A DNA stretch of 64,000 nucleotides, taken from the NCBI RefSeq assembly GCF_000186265.1, contig NC_014934.1, forward strand, positions 496,001-560,000. Reading direction: 5' to 3'. This document shows, piece by piece, positions 1 through 9,858 of this stretch (its first letter is position 1; each line of letters opens with the position of its first letter). The position numbers and the translations under genes are program-made. Under the pieces are notes generated by a model that saw nothing but the letters and a program-made list of their open reading frames with translations, ran no database searches and was not told the origin of the DNA. This DNA comes from Cellulophaga algicola DSM 14237. Lineage in GTDB: Bacteria; Bacteroidota; Bacteroidia; Flavobacteriales; Flavobacteriaceae.

Positions 1-51
1 TCTTTATACTTAAAATTGATTTATTTTGACTACTATTCAATTTTTACAAAC

Positions 52-1707
52 ATGACAAAGTATCTAAAATTTTTTATCCTTCTAGCAATCGTAAGCAGTT
101 GCAAAGAAAATGAAGTCAAAAAAGAGGAAATTAAAAAGCAACCCAATATTCTTTTTATTGCCATTGATGACTTGAGACCTGAATTGGGTGCTTACGGTTC
201 TGATATAGCCATCAGCCCAAATATAGATGCATTAGCCGCAGACGGTTTACTATTTAATAATGCGTATTGTCAAGAAGCAATTTGCAGCCCATCAAGGGCT
301 AGTGTGATGACAGGAGCACGACCAGAAACCTTACGAGTAATTGAAAACTACTCCTATTTCCGTGATTTAAATCCAGATATTGAAACCCTACCTCAGCATT
401 TACGCGCAAATGGTTATGAAACCGTGTATACGGGTAAAATTTTTCATCCAGGATATACTGATGCTGCTTTATCATGGAGCAGAAAAGCAGATCCTAATAG
501 CATAAGTACTAAAGCACCTAGAACTCCAGGGGGGTTTAAACTTGTTGAAAACCAAGAACTTTATAAAAGCAATAGTGCCGAGATGGCTAAAAAGTATGGG
601 AAAGAATCTTTAAAAAGTGGTTTAGGCCGCGGTCCAGCATATGAATTCGTAGACTTACCCGATAATGAATACGAAGATGGCTACAATACCGATTTAGCAA
701 TAGCTACCTTAAAAGATATGGTTAAAGAAGGTGATAAGCCTTTCTTCTTAGGATTAGGATTTCTAAAACCACACTTAGACTGGGTAGCACCAAAAAAGTA
801 TTGGGATTTATATGATGATAAAGACATTAAATTAGCGAAAGAAACAACAGGTCCAAAAGATGGTGCTGAAATGGGGTTACACGCTTCGTTTGAATTAAGA
901 GCACGAGCTAATATTCCTAATGCGGGAGAAATAAGTGATGAACAAGCCATACAATTAAAGCATGCCTATTTAGCATGTGTAAGCTATGTAGACGCACAAA
1001 TAGGAAGAATGATTGACGCCTTAGACGAGGCTGGTATCCGTGACAATACTATTATTGTACTTTGGAGTGATCACGGTTGGCACTTAGGCGATATGGGTAT
1101 TTGGGGAAAAGCCACCAATTATGAAATAGCTACACGAGTTCCCTTAATTGTTTGGAGTCCAGAAATGGCAAAAGAAAATAGAGGTAGAAAAACAGATGCA
1201 TTAGTAGAACTGGTAGATATGTATCCAACCCTATGCGAATTAACAGGGGTTTCTATTCCAGAAACGGTAGAAGGTCAAAGCTTTGCTCCGCTTTTAAAAA
1301 ACCCTGATTTGGAATGGAAAAAAGCGGCATTTAGCCAATTCCCTACACCCGCATTACGAGAATGGGCAGCAAACCCATTATCAAAAGGAATGCGAGAGAC
1401 TTATTTTGGTCCGTTAATAGAAAAAGTAGAAGAACGTATTATTAAACAACAAGGTGATACTTGGGACAGAGATTTATTTGAAAATAGATTAATGGGCTAT
1501 TCTATGCGTACAAAAGACTACAGGTTTATTGTATGGAAAGACTACACTAAAAAAGATGCAGAACCTATTTTTGTTGAGTTATTCAATCACCAAACAGATC
1601 CTTCTGAAACCATAAATATTGCAAAAGAAAATCCAGAATTAGTGGCATCGCTTTTGGTTCAATTGAATAAAGGTTGGCAAGGTAATTTATCAACTTCAAG
1701 TAACTAG
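52..1707 (+). CDS. Sulfatase (S1, iduronate-2-sulfatase-like), lipoprotein
   Basis: Formylglycine-dependent sulfatase, probably removing sulfate esters from an algal polysaccharide in the periplasm or at the surface. The N-terminus from the ATG at 52 is a lipoprotein signal (hydrophobic run ending in VSSC, Cys at about residue 17). The AIDDLRPELG segment holds the metal-binding Asp pair, and CSPSR (Cys at about residue 78) is the Cys-type sulfatase motif that must be converted to formylglycine. WSDHGWHLG near residue 340 is the second conserved block of the iduronate-2-sulfatase-like subgroup. The frame is open back to a TTG at 16, but the ATG at 52 starts exactly at the signal peptide. First gene seen of a plus-strand operon; the next gene, a paralogue, begins 6 bases after the stop. 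The exact substrate cannot be read from the sequence. Confidence 0.93.
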   Translation: MTKYLKFFILLAIVSSCKENEVKKEEIKKQPNILFIAIDDLRPELGAYGSDIAISPNIDALAADGLLFNNAYCQEAICSPSRASVMTGARPETLRVIENYSYFRDLNPDIETLPQHLRANGYETVYTGKIFHPGYTDAALSWSRKADPNSISTKAPRTPGGFKLVENQELYKSNSAEMAKKYGKESLKSGLGRGPAYEFVDLPDNEYEDGYNTDLAIATLKDMVKEGDKPFFLGLGFLKPHLDWVAPKKYWDLYDDKDIKLAKETTGPKDGAEMGLHASFELRARANIPNAGEISDEQAIQLKHAYLACVSYVDAQIGRMIDALDEAGIRDNTIIVLWSDHGWHLGDMGIWGKATNYEIATRVPLIVWSPEMAKENRGRKTDALVELVDMYPTLCELTGVSIPETVEGQSFAPLLKNPDLEWKKAAFSQFPTPALREWAANPLSKGMRETYFGPLIEKVEERIIKQQGDTWDRDLFENRLMGYSMRTKDYRFIVWKDYTKKDAEPIFVELFNHQTDPSETINIAKENPELVASLLVQLNKGWQGNLSTSSN

Positions 1708-1713
1708 ATCTTT

Positions 1714-3306
1714 ATGTTTAAACGATGTAAAATAGCGTTCTTATTTCTAGTTTTTATTTCTTATCAGTTCCATGCTCAAAATCAACCGACAAAGAAAAAA
1801 CCAAATATCCTATTTATAGCAATAGATGACCTTCGTCCGGAATTAGGAACTTATGGCTCAGAAATTGCCGTAAGTCCGAATATAGATAAATTGGCTAGTC
1901 AAGGTTTACAGTTTAATAAGGCCTATTGCCAGCAAGCCATTTGCGGACCTTCAAGAGCTAGTGTAATGACAGGATTACGTCCAGAAACGAGTGGTGTTTT
2001 TCATAATTACATTCGCTTCAGAGAAAAGAATCCAGAAGTAGTTACCATTCCACAGCACTTTATTTCTAATGGTTATGAGACCGTTTATTACGGTAAAATA
2101 TTTCATCATGGTGATGAAGATGAATTATCATGGAGTACACCACAACTTAAAAAAGAACTAAGTGGTAACGTAAAAGGGTTTGCCCTCGCTGAGAATCAAA
2201 AAATTCAAGAAGATACTCGAAAAGAAATGTTCGATAAATATGGGGATGTAGCTAAATATGGTTTAGCGATGGGACCGGCATATGAGTCTGCAGATGTTCC
2301 TGACAACACCTATATTGACGGGTACAATACAGATTTAGCCATAGAGACCATGAAACAAATGCTAAAGGAAAGTGACAAGCCTTTTTTCCTTGGTCTCGGT
2401 TTTAACAAACCTCATTTAAACTGGGTAGCTCCAAAAAAATATTGGGATTTATATGATGAAAGCCAAATACCACTCACTACGCTAATAGATGCACCAGAAA
2501 ATGGTGCCGCAGTAGGGCTTCAACCTTCTTTTGAATTACGCGTACGTTCTGGAATACCAAAAAATGGACCTATAGATGAAAAACTCGCTAGGAAACTAAA
2601 ACACGCCTATTTAGCTTGTATCAGCTATGTTGATGCACAATTGGGTAGAATGATTACGGCATTAGATGAGGCTGGTATTCGAGATAACACCATTATAATA
2701 GTATGGAGTGATCATGGTTGGCATCTTGGTGAAATGGGTATTTGGGGAAAAGCGACAAATTACGAGATTGCCACTAGAGTTCCTCTGATTATATCGGCTC
2801 CAAATTTACCTGCAAGAAATAAAGGAATAAAAACCAATGCACTTGTAGAGCTTGTAGATATTTATCCTAGTTTATGTGAATTGGCAGGCATTGAAATTCC
2901 ATCCAATTTAGATGGTAAAAGTTTTGCTCCCCTTCTCAAGAATCCCAATAAAAAATGGAAGAAAAAAGCATTAAGCCAATTCCCGAGCCCAGCGCTTAGA
3001 GAATGGGGTGCTTACCCACTTAGACCCGCAATGAGAGAAACCTATTTTGGTCCCTTATTAGAAGAAGTTGAAATTAAGATCAAAAATCAAATGGGCAAGC
3101 AATGGAATCGAGATTTGTTTGAAAATAATCTTATGGGATATGCTATTAGAACAAAACGATACCGTTTAATAACTTGGAGAGACAGGACCAAACTTTCAGG
3201 ACAAACCATTTTTACAGAATTATATGATCATAAAAATGATCCATTTGAAAAAAACAATATCGCCGAAGAACATCCGAAAATTGTAAAAAAAATTCTAAAA
3301 AAATAG
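1714..3306 (+). CDS. Sulfatase (S1, iduronate-2-sulfatase-like), secreted paralogue
   Basis: Second S1 sulfatase, clearly paralogous along its full length to the gene just upstream (shared blocks include AIDDLRPELG, WSDHGWHLG, GIWGKATNYEIATRVPLI and the C-terminal RDLFEN segment). The CGPSR motif (Cys about residue 77) is a Cys-type formylglycine site. It differs in export: the N-terminus has an ordinary signal peptide ending FHAQ rather than a lipobox, so this copy should be soluble in the periplasm or secreted, while its neighbour is lipid-anchored. About 530 residues, normal for the family. The start lies 6 bases after the previous stop, indicating co-transcription. No sulfatase-maturing enzyme is encoded in the window. 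Confidence 0.93.
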   Translation: MFKRCKIAFLFLVFISYQFHAQNQPTKKKPNILFIAIDDLRPELGTYGSEIAVSPNIDKLASQGLQFNKAYCQQAICGPSRASVMTGLRPETSGVFHNYIRFREKNPEVVTIPQHFISNGYETVYYGKIFHHGDEDELSWSTPQLKKELSGNVKGFALAENQKIQEDTRKEMFDKYGDVAKYGLAMGPAYESADVPDNTYIDGYNTDLAIETMKQMLKESDKPFFLGLGFNKPHLNWVAPKKYWDLYDESQIPLTTLIDAPENGAAVGLQPSFELRVRSGIPKNGPIDEKLARKLKHAYLACISYVDAQLGRMITALDEAGIRDNTIIIVWSDHGWHLGEMGIWGKATNYEIATRVPLIISAPNLPARNKGIKTNALVELVDIYPSLCELAGIEIPSNLDGKSFAPLLKNPNKKWKKKALSQFPSPALREWGAYPLRPAMRETYFGPLLEEVEIKIKNQMGKQWNRDLFENNLMGYAIRTKRYRLITWRDRTKLSGQTIFTELYDHKNDPFEKNNIAEEHPKIVKKILKK

Positions 3307-3370
3307 TTTTAAAGAGATAAATAGTATCCCTTATTAAAATAAAATATCAGCTTAATAATCCTATTCAGTA

Positions 3371-4825
3371 ATGAAAAAAATAATAAAAATTAGTTGTGCC
3401 TTAGTAAGCGCTGTTGTACTTTTTAGCAGTTGCATTAATGCTCAAAGTCAGACAGAACAACCAAATATTCTACTTATCCTATGTGATGATTTAGGGTATA
3501 ATGATGTTGGCTTTAATGGATCAACAGATATAACCACTCCAAACCTTGATCAATTAGCTCAGGATGGAACTATTTTTACTTCGGCTTATGTTGCTCATCC
3601 TTTTTGCGGACCAAGTAGAGCTGCGTTGTTAACAGGTAGATACCCACATACTTTGGGGTCTCAATTTAATTTACCCGCGAATGGTGCTTCTACAGGTAAA
3701 GGAATTTCTGTCGAAGAAAAATTTATGGGAGTACCTATGCAAAAAGCAGGGTACTATACGGGTGCTATTGGTAAATGGCATTTAGGAGAAACGGCTGAAT
3801 ACCATCCTAATAAAAGAGGGTTTAATGACTTTTATGGTTTTCTTGGAGGCGGACATAAGTACTTTCCTGAAGAATACAAACTGCAATACAAGCACCAAAA
3901 AGAAATGGGCACTAAAAACATCAATGATTATGTTCTTCCCCTGGAACATAACGGAGCTATTGTTGAAGAAAATGATTACCTAACAGATGTACTTTCCAGA
4001 GAGGGAATTCGGTTTACAAAGGAAGCACATGATAAAAAGAAACCTTTCTTTTTATATTTAGCCTATAACGCGCCACACGTACCTTTAGAAGCAAAAGAAA
4101 AAGATCTTGAAAAATTTAAAGACATTGAAGATATAGACAGACGCACCTATGCGGCTATGGTTTATGCTGTAGACCGTGGTGTGGGAGAAATTGTAGCAAG
4201 TCTAAAAAAAACAGGTCAGTTTGACAACACACTTATTATATTTTTAAGTGATAACGGCGGGCATACAGGACATGGTGCCAATAATTATCCCTTAACCGGG
4301 AGAAAAGGAGACACCTGGGAAGGTGGTTTCCGCGTTCCAATGTTCTTCCATTGGCCTAAAAAAATTAAAAAAGGACAAAAATTTGATTATCCAGTTTCTG
4401 CCTTAGATCTTTACCCCACTATTGCACATATAGGTCAAGCTAAAATAGGAAGTGATAAGATTCTTGATGGTAAAAACATATGGGAAGCTATTATTTCACT
4501 AACAAATCCGCATGATAAAGAAACGCTTTTTGCGATGCGTCATCGTGAAGGGTATACTGATGTTGCTGCAAGACAAAATGAATGGAAAGCTGTGAAAGTT
4601 CTTAGAGAACCTTGGAAACTGTTCCACATTACAGAAGACATCAGTGAAAAAAATGATCTCAGTACAGCGCATCCAGATATTTTACAAAAATTAGTTTCAG
4701 ATACAGAAAAATGGAGTAAAACACACACGGAACCCTTGTGGTTTGACCCACTGTATTTAGAGCAGATGTGGAAAGATAGTACTATGGCAACATTCAATGA
4801 TACTTTTAAACTTGAGCAAAAGTAA
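3371..4825 (+). CDS. Arylsulfatase-type S1 sulfatase, lipoprotein
   Basis: Third sulfatase of the operon and from a different S1 subgroup than the first two. It has the arylsulfatase-style opening PNILLILCDDLGYNDVG, the formylglycine motif CGPSR (Cys about residue 79), GKWHLG, and FLSDNGG near residue 290. The N-terminus is a lipoprotein signal (VVLFSSC, Cys about residue 21), so it probably sits in the outer membrane facing the periplasm or surface. Length 484 residues, typical. A 64-base gap separates it from the previous gene with no terminator seen, so it is probably in the same operon. Different subgroups suggest that two chemically distinct sulfate positions are attacked. Confidence 0.92.
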   Translation: MKKIIKISCALVSAVVLFSSCINAQSQTEQPNILLILCDDLGYNDVGFNGSTDITTPNLDQLAQDGTIFTSAYVAHPFCGPSRAALLTGRYPHTLGSQFNLPANGASTGKGISVEEKFMGVPMQKAGYYTGAIGKWHLGETAEYHPNKRGFNDFYGFLGGGHKYFPEEYKLQYKHQKEMGTKNINDYVLPLEHNGAIVEENDYLTDVLSREGIRFTKEAHDKKKPFFLYLAYNAPHVPLEAKEKDLEKFKDIEDIDRRTYAAMVYAVDRGVGEIVASLKKTGQFDNTLIIFLSDNGGHTGHGANNYPLTGRKGDTWEGGFRVPMFFHWPKKIKKGQKFDYPVSALDLYPTIAHIGQAKIGSDKILDGKNIWEAIISLTNPHDKETLFAMRHREGYTDVAARQNEWKAVKVLREPWKLFHITEDISEKNDLSTAHPDILQKLVSDTEKWSKTHTEPLWFDPLYLEQMWKDSTMATFNDTFKLEQK

Positions 4826-4861
4826 ATCTGCGTAAAATATTTAAAATCTCTAGTAAAAAAT

Positions 4862-6745
4862 ATGACATCTTCAAAAACAGTATTATTATCCTTTTTCTTA
4901 TTCGTTAACGTATTAACCTTTTTCTGTACTAAGGAAATTAATGCGCAAGAGTATGATCACAAAGTGGTTTTTTCAGAAGTTTTTAAAGACTTCCCTAAAG
5001 AAGAAAAAAATCTTAGAAAATGGGGAGCCCCAGTTGTTGCAGATTTAGATTGTGACGGCTTTTTGGACATCCTTTTAAATGATCATGGTTTTAGTGTTAA
5101 AGTACTATGGAATAATAAAGGCACATTTGAAAAACCATACGATCTTATCATGGGAGATATGCATGGCATTGCTGTAGGGGATTTTGATTTTGATGGTAAT
5201 TTAGAAGTTATTATTGCTAGAGGCGGAGGTTCTGGTAGCAATGCTCGAAATTCTAAAATTTTCAGGGTTGATGCTTCTCGAACATTTACTGCAGTACCTG
5301 ATTTTGATGTTCCTTTAAAACTAATGCGTGGTAGAACGGTTAAGTTTATAGATGCTGATAATGATGGTGATTTAGACCTACTTAATTTTGCTTTTCCAGA
5401 CGCAAAAAAAAATGGAGTAAGTGAAAATTATAGTTACCAAAACAATGAAAATCATCAATTGGTGGAAGCCGCTACCCTACCTGCCATAAAAGCTGATGGA
5501 CAGAAGACTTTAGTTACTGATTTTAATAACGATGCCATAAAAGACATTATACTATATGGAAATGGAAATATAATAGTATACCAAGGTAATGGAGATCTGA
5601 CCTTTACAGATGTTACTTCAAAAGTACTTAGCAATGATATGGATGAAGTTACCGATATAGCAGAAATAGATTTTGATAATGATGGTGATTTTGATTTATA
5701 TCTAACTAGAGGAAAAGATTTTGAGGTCGGAGAAACTTTTTATGATACAACCACTAAAGTTTGGGGATTTTATACTAAAAGAGGTGAATTTAAATTTGAT
5801 CCATTAGAAGTTGGTGATGTTTTAAACATCGAGAACTTACAATCACAATGGCCACAAAAAACGTTATATATAGGAGAATCTGGCTACGAATATAAATTCC
5901 CCGGCGAAACACATTCTGGCAGGGATATACGACTAGTAAATAGTGACGCCTTAGGATTTCCTGACACCTACGAAAATAAAGGCACTTATATTGGCTATAT
6001 TGGTAACCGAGAATGGATGCTAGCGGGTTCTATTTGGTCTCCTTCTACCGGAATTATACACGGTGTGGAGCACTACAAACAATATGAACATCCAAAAGGA
6101 CCAAATGACATTTTACTAGAAAATAAGAACGGAAAATTCTACGATGTCACCAAAAATAAAAACCTATATTTTGAAGAACATAACAATGGCATTACCATAG
6201 CTGATCTAGATAATAATGGGTATCAAGATATTGTAATTATTCCCAGAGGGGATTTAATTCACGGAATAAAAGCTATTATTTACCTCAACCAAGGAGAAAA
6301 AGGTTTTAAAAAACTAGAACATCATACAGTTTTAGCTCCTGAACTTGGTGCTATTGGCATGAGTGTGGAAGCATTCGATTATAACAATGATGGCATGGTA
6401 GACTTACTCATGGGCAATGACCGAGGTAAATGGCACTTATTTCAAAATAATTTTGACACAAATACCGAGAACCAATTTTTGGTCTTAGATATAAAAAACG
6501 CTCCTTCAGGAAAAGCAACGGCACTAGGTGCATCGGTTTCTATTAAAAATTGCAAAAGCCAACAAAACAAAATTATTGGAGCTACAAGTGATGCCTATTC
6601 ACAAAGCTTCAATAATTTGGTGCATTTTGGATTAGGAAAATGTAAAAGCCCTGTAGCAATTAAAGTTACTTATACGAATGGGGAAATTATTGAGGAGAAA
6701 GTACCTAATTTAAATACTACCCTTAGTCTTGGATTAAAAAAATAG
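4862..6745 (+). CDS. Secreted FG-GAP/VCBS repeat protein
   Basis: Exported 627-residue beta-propeller-like protein. After a signal peptide (cleavage near NAQEY), at least seven calcium-binding-type D-x-D/N-x-D-G repeats are visible, for example DLDCDGFLD, DFDFDGNLE, DADNDGDLD, DFDNDGDFD, DLDNNGYQD and DYNNDGMVD. These mark FG-GAP/VCBS blades. The C-terminal 100 residues (from about LDIKNAPSGKA) resemble the ASPIC/UnbV tail found on many such proteins. No catalytic motif was recognised. Its place among sulfatases, 36 bases after one and 18 before the oxidoreductase, suggests glycan binding or an unassigned carbohydrate-active role, but that is inference. Confidence 0.85.
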   Translation: MTSSKTVLLSFFLFVNVLTFFCTKEINAQEYDHKVVFSEVFKDFPKEEKNLRKWGAPVVADLDCDGFLDILLNDHGFSVKVLWNNKGTFEKPYDLIMGDMHGIAVGDFDFDGNLEVIIARGGGSGSNARNSKIFRVDASRTFTAVPDFDVPLKLMRGRTVKFIDADNDGDLDLLNFAFPDAKKNGVSENYSYQNNENHQLVEAATLPAIKADGQKTLVTDFNNDAIKDIILYGNGNIIVYQGNGDLTFTDVTSKVLSNDMDEVTDIAEIDFDNDGDFDLYLTRGKDFEVGETFYDTTTKVWGFYTKRGEFKFDPLEVGDVLNIENLQSQWPQKTLYIGESGYEYKFPGETHSGRDIRLVNSDALGFPDTYENKGTYIGYIGNREWMLAGSIWSPSTGIIHGVEHYKQYEHPKGPNDILLENKNGKFYDVTKNKNLYFEEHNNGITIADLDNNGYQDIVIIPRGDLIHGIKAIIYLNQGEKGFKKLEHHTVLAPELGAIGMSVEAFDYNNDGMVDLLMGNDRGKWHLFQNNFDTNTENQFLVLDIKNAPSGKATALGASVSIKNCKSQQNKIIGATSDAYSQSFNNLVHFGLGKCKSPVAIKVTYTNGEIIEEKVPNLNTTLSLGLKK

Positions 6746-6763
6746 CCTTTTTAATAACCAAAA

Positions 6764-8734
6764 ATGCATAAAATGGAAAGAAGAATTTTTTTTAAAAAAG
6801 GAACTCAGGGCGCAATAGCAGCTAGCATTCTTCCTATAGTAGGAAGTTCATGTGTTAGTACAAAAGAAAATGGAATTGTCCTAGCTACAACAAACGATAA
6901 TGCCCATAATCCTGGCAACCCAGAACAATGGCAACAAATGGGTACAGGAATGAGGGCTAACCCACTTCGTAAAAAAATAGTAGATTTTGATGTTGTTGTT
7001 ATTGGCGGTGGTGCAGCAGGAATTTGTGCAGCTGTGTCGGCAGCAAGAAATGGCTCTAAAACAATTTTAGTACAAGATAGGCCCGTTTTAGGAGGTAACG
7101 CATCTAGTGAAATTCGTGTACATTTAAATGGCGTTAATCATTTAAAAAATGGATTACCCGAAAGAGAAACCGGTATTATCGAAGAACTTTTATTACTCAA
7201 TAGATTTCAAAACCCGCAAGAATCCTTTACCGTATGGGATCATGTTTTGTATGACTTTGTAACTAGGGAACCTAATCTTGAGCTTTTATTAAATACCTCT
7301 GCTATGAGAGCAGAAATGAAAGACGGCAAAATTGCTTCGGCAATTTGTTGGCAACTTACTACTGAGATGGAATACACCATTAACGGTAAAATATTTATTG
7401 ATTGCTCAGGAGATGGCTTATTAGCTGCGACTTCTGGAGCTTTATATCGTACTGGTAGAGAAGCTTCTTCTGAGTTTAACGAAAAGTACGCACCAGAACA
7501 AGCTGATGGTTGGCAAATGGGAGCCACAGTTCTTTTATCTTCAAAAGACATGGGCAAACCCATGCTTTTTTCACCGCCTTCTTTCACGCTCAAATACGAA
7601 GCAGAAAAATCACACAAAGGGAGAAAGCTCAAACCTTTTGTTGAAGGATTTTGGTGGGTAGAATTAGGTAGTGAAGATGATATAATTGCCGATTATGAAG
7701 AAAACCGACATAAGTTAATGGGCTACGCATATGGCGTCTGGGATTATGTTAAAAATTCGGGTAAATTCCCAGAAGCAGAAAATTACGCCTTAGATTGGGT
7801 TTGTTCCCTTCCAGGGAAACGGGAATCAAGAAGATTTATGGGGGATTACATACTTTCTGAGGGTGATATGCTAGGAAATAAACAGTTTGATGATGCTGTT
7901 GCTTACGGGGGATGGTCCTTAGATGAACATAACCCAGGAGGCATTGAAAATTTAAGTGAACCACCGAGCTATTTTCATGAAAAATTTGCGGAAGTATACC
8001 AAATTCCTTTCCGCTGCCTCTATTCTAAAAATATCTCGAATTTACTATTCGCAGGTAGAAACATAAGTCAAACTCATATAGCGCTATCTTCTTCTCGTAT
8101 TATGGCAACTTGCGCACTTGAAGGGCAAGCTGTAGGTACGGCAGCTTCAATTTGTATTAAAAAGGGAGTTTTACCTCGCAATATCACCGAAAGCTACATA
8201 AACGAATTACAAGAACAACTTCTACGAGATGATGCTTTTATACCTAAACGGCCTTCAAATAATCCAAATGATATCGCTAAAAAGGCCTCTTTAATTTTTG
8301 CTTCCTCTACCCTCTCCGGAGACGCTAAATTTCTAACGGATGGGATGTCTAGAGACATCGATGGCAACATACATCATTGGGAATCTGATAAACTACCTGC
8401 TGAGATTCAATTAGAATGGGATAACTCAGTAAATTTATCCAAGGTAGAATTAAAATGCGATACCAACGTAAAGCGAAATTTAATGATGCGAAAAGATTCC
8501 TTAAATGATGAACATTTTAGCAACCAAGTACCAGAAGAATTGTTAAAATCACTTTCTTTAGAAGCACGTATTGATGGTAATTGGGTTTCTATTAGCAGTA
8601 TCAATAAGAATAAAACAAGGTTAATTAAATTTAATTTTGATACCATAAAGGCTACTGCTATAAAGATAATAGTCAAAGAAACGTATGGTAAGGAAAATGT
8701 GAAATTATTTGGAATAAGTTGTTTTGAATCTTAA
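6764..8734 (+). CDS. FAD-dependent oxidoreductase with C-terminal discoidin-like domain
   Basis: Exported flavoprotein of the PF12831 (FAD-dependent oxidoreductase) type. The N-terminus carries a twin-arginine-like signal (ERRIFFKKG) followed by a hydrophobic run and VGSSC, a possible lipobox; the start may be the ATG at 6764 or the one at 6773. The dinucleotide-binding loop VVIGGGAAG lies near residues 78-86, followed by GGNASSE, typical of this family; DCSGDG and a GRNIS...GTAA segment complete the FAD fold. From about residue 515 onward a beta-rich region resembles an F5/8-type (discoidin) carbohydrate-binding domain. The stop overlaps the next start by one base (TAATG), so translation is probably coupled to the FMN_bind-like protein. 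The substrate is unknown; sugar oxidation is plausible. Confidence 0.87.
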   Translation: MHKMERRIFFKKGTQGAIAASILPIVGSSCVSTKENGIVLATTNDNAHNPGNPEQWQQMGTGMRANPLRKKIVDFDVVVIGGGAAGICAAVSAARNGSKTILVQDRPVLGGNASSEIRVHLNGVNHLKNGLPERETGIIEELLLLNRFQNPQESFTVWDHVLYDFVTREPNLELLLNTSAMRAEMKDGKIASAICWQLTTEMEYTINGKIFIDCSGDGLLAATSGALYRTGREASSEFNEKYAPEQADGWQMGATVLLSSKDMGKPMLFSPPSFTLKYEAEKSHKGRKLKPFVEGFWWVELGSEDDIIADYEENRHKLMGYAYGVWDYVKNSGKFPEAENYALDWVCSLPGKRESRRFMGDYILSEGDMLGNKQFDDAVAYGGWSLDEHNPGGIENLSEPPSYFHEKFAEVYQIPFRCLYSKNISNLLFAGRNISQTHIALSSSRIMATCALEGQAVGTAASICIKKGVLPRNITESYINELQEQLLRDDAFIPKRPSNNPNDIAKKASLIFASSTLSGDAKFLTDGMSRDIDGNIHHWESDKLPAEIQLEWDNSVNLSKVELKCDTNVKRNLMMRKDSLNDEHFSNQVPEELLKSLSLEARIDGNWVSISSINKNKTRLIKFNFDTIKATAIKIIVKETYGKENVKLFGISCFES

Positions 8735-9858
8735 TGCTAGGAGCACTTAAATATCACCATATACTAATTCTATTCCTCCTAGGGTTTCAATCTTCAATAC
8801 CTCAAAAAAGTTGTGAAATAATACATGATGTATCTATTCTGCATCCAGGGATAAGCTTAACAGACAAAATCCAGAAAAAATTAATTGAAGACAATTGTGC
8901 GTCAGATAAAAAGGTCACATTCTATATGGATGTTGAAAGTGTAGTCTGTGGTGATAAACAATGTAGCATAGATATTGTACGTATTTTTTGGAATGAATTA
9001 GGCTTCTTCCAAAAAATAGAACTTAGGTCTGGCGTGGATTTAGAAAAGGCTGAAGGTAAAGATTTTACGAAAGAAGATTATATAAAATTAAATGAAATTC
9101 TTTCCGATAAAAATGCTCCATTAAAAGCTATTTACAAGGAAGATGTTACTAAAAGTCAGACAAGTGAAGGCGTAGATGCGTTATCTGGAGCAACAATTGC
9201 CTTAGACACAAAATCATACGTAAAAGGCGCTGTTTGGACCTGTTATACCTTATGGCATTGGGTAAATAGTGACATATGCAACCAAATAAGAACTATCACT
9301 GCAAAATCAAAAAAGACAGCACAACTCTATTCCTATATACAATCTGATCAGTTATCAAATAAAATTTTCGGATTAGAACAAATTATCAAACGAAATGAAT
9401 ACCATCAAAAAACGGTAGATTTAGTTGTAGACCAACTTGAAAACAATAATTATCTATTGCATAAATTTATTCTAGAATATGCAGAGAATGCTCCAGACAG
9501 CATTTATTATAGTATTGCAAAAGCTGCTCTTGAAACCAAGAACGATCAATTAAAGCTACTTTTTTTAATATCCTTAAGAACAACTAATAAAAAGGCATCT
9601 ATAGAGTTCTATAATGAATTGGGAAAACACCTTATTAACTGGCAAGATTCCTATCAAAACACACATGAGCTATTTAAGCTATTTGAAAGAAAAAATTACT
9701 ATTCTACAACCATTAAGGATAACTCAATACTTCTTCTAAGTAGTCCTAATTTCATTATTTCCCGCAGCGCATATTGGTTTCTTAAAAAACAAAAACTATC
9801 AAAAAAAGAGCAAGAAAAATTAGAGGCCTACAAAAATTTACACAAAAACAGATTGTAG
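8734..9858 (+). CDS. Secreted FMN_bind-like protein with flavinylation-type motif
   Basis: Exported 374-residue protein (hydrophobic N-terminus, first 23 residues). The region of residues 60-175 resembles the FMN_bind domain: an IFWNELGFF segment, then DYIKLNEILSD, then VDALSGAT at residues 147-154. D-x-x-S-G-A-T is the motif in which ApbE enzymes attach FMN to the Thr in NqrC-type proteins, so Thr154 is a candidate covalent flavin site. Six cysteines lie in the N-terminal half (about 27, 55, 72, 77, 170, 182). The C-terminal half is helical and repeat-like (HEAT-like appearance). It starts inside the stop codon of the FAD oxidoreductase, implying a functional pair, perhaps as redox partner. 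No ApbE gene is present in the window. No close characterised relative is known to me. Confidence 0.7.
   Translation: MLGALKYHHILILFLLGFQSSIPQKSCEIIHDVSILHPGISLTDKIQKKLIEDNCASDKKVTFYMDVESVVCGDKQCSIDIVRIFWNELGFFQKIELRSGVDLEKAEGKDFTKEDYIKLNEILSDKNAPLKAIYKEDVTKSQTSEGVDALSGATIALDTKSYVKGAVWTCYTLWHWVNSDICNQIRTITAKSKKTAQLYSYIQSDQLSNKIFGLEQIIKRNEYHQKTVDLVVDQLENNNYLLHKFILEYAENAPDSIYYSIAKAALETKNDQLKLLFLISLRTTNKKASIEFYNELGKHLINWQDSYQNTHELFKLFERKNYYSTTIKDNSILLLSSPNFIISRSAYWFLKKQKLSKKEQEKLEAYKNLHKNRL

Noticed and set aside
7240-7632. 130-residue open frame antisense to the FAD oxidoreductase
   Set aside because: No recognisable protein features; lies entirely within a well-conserved gene on the opposite strand.
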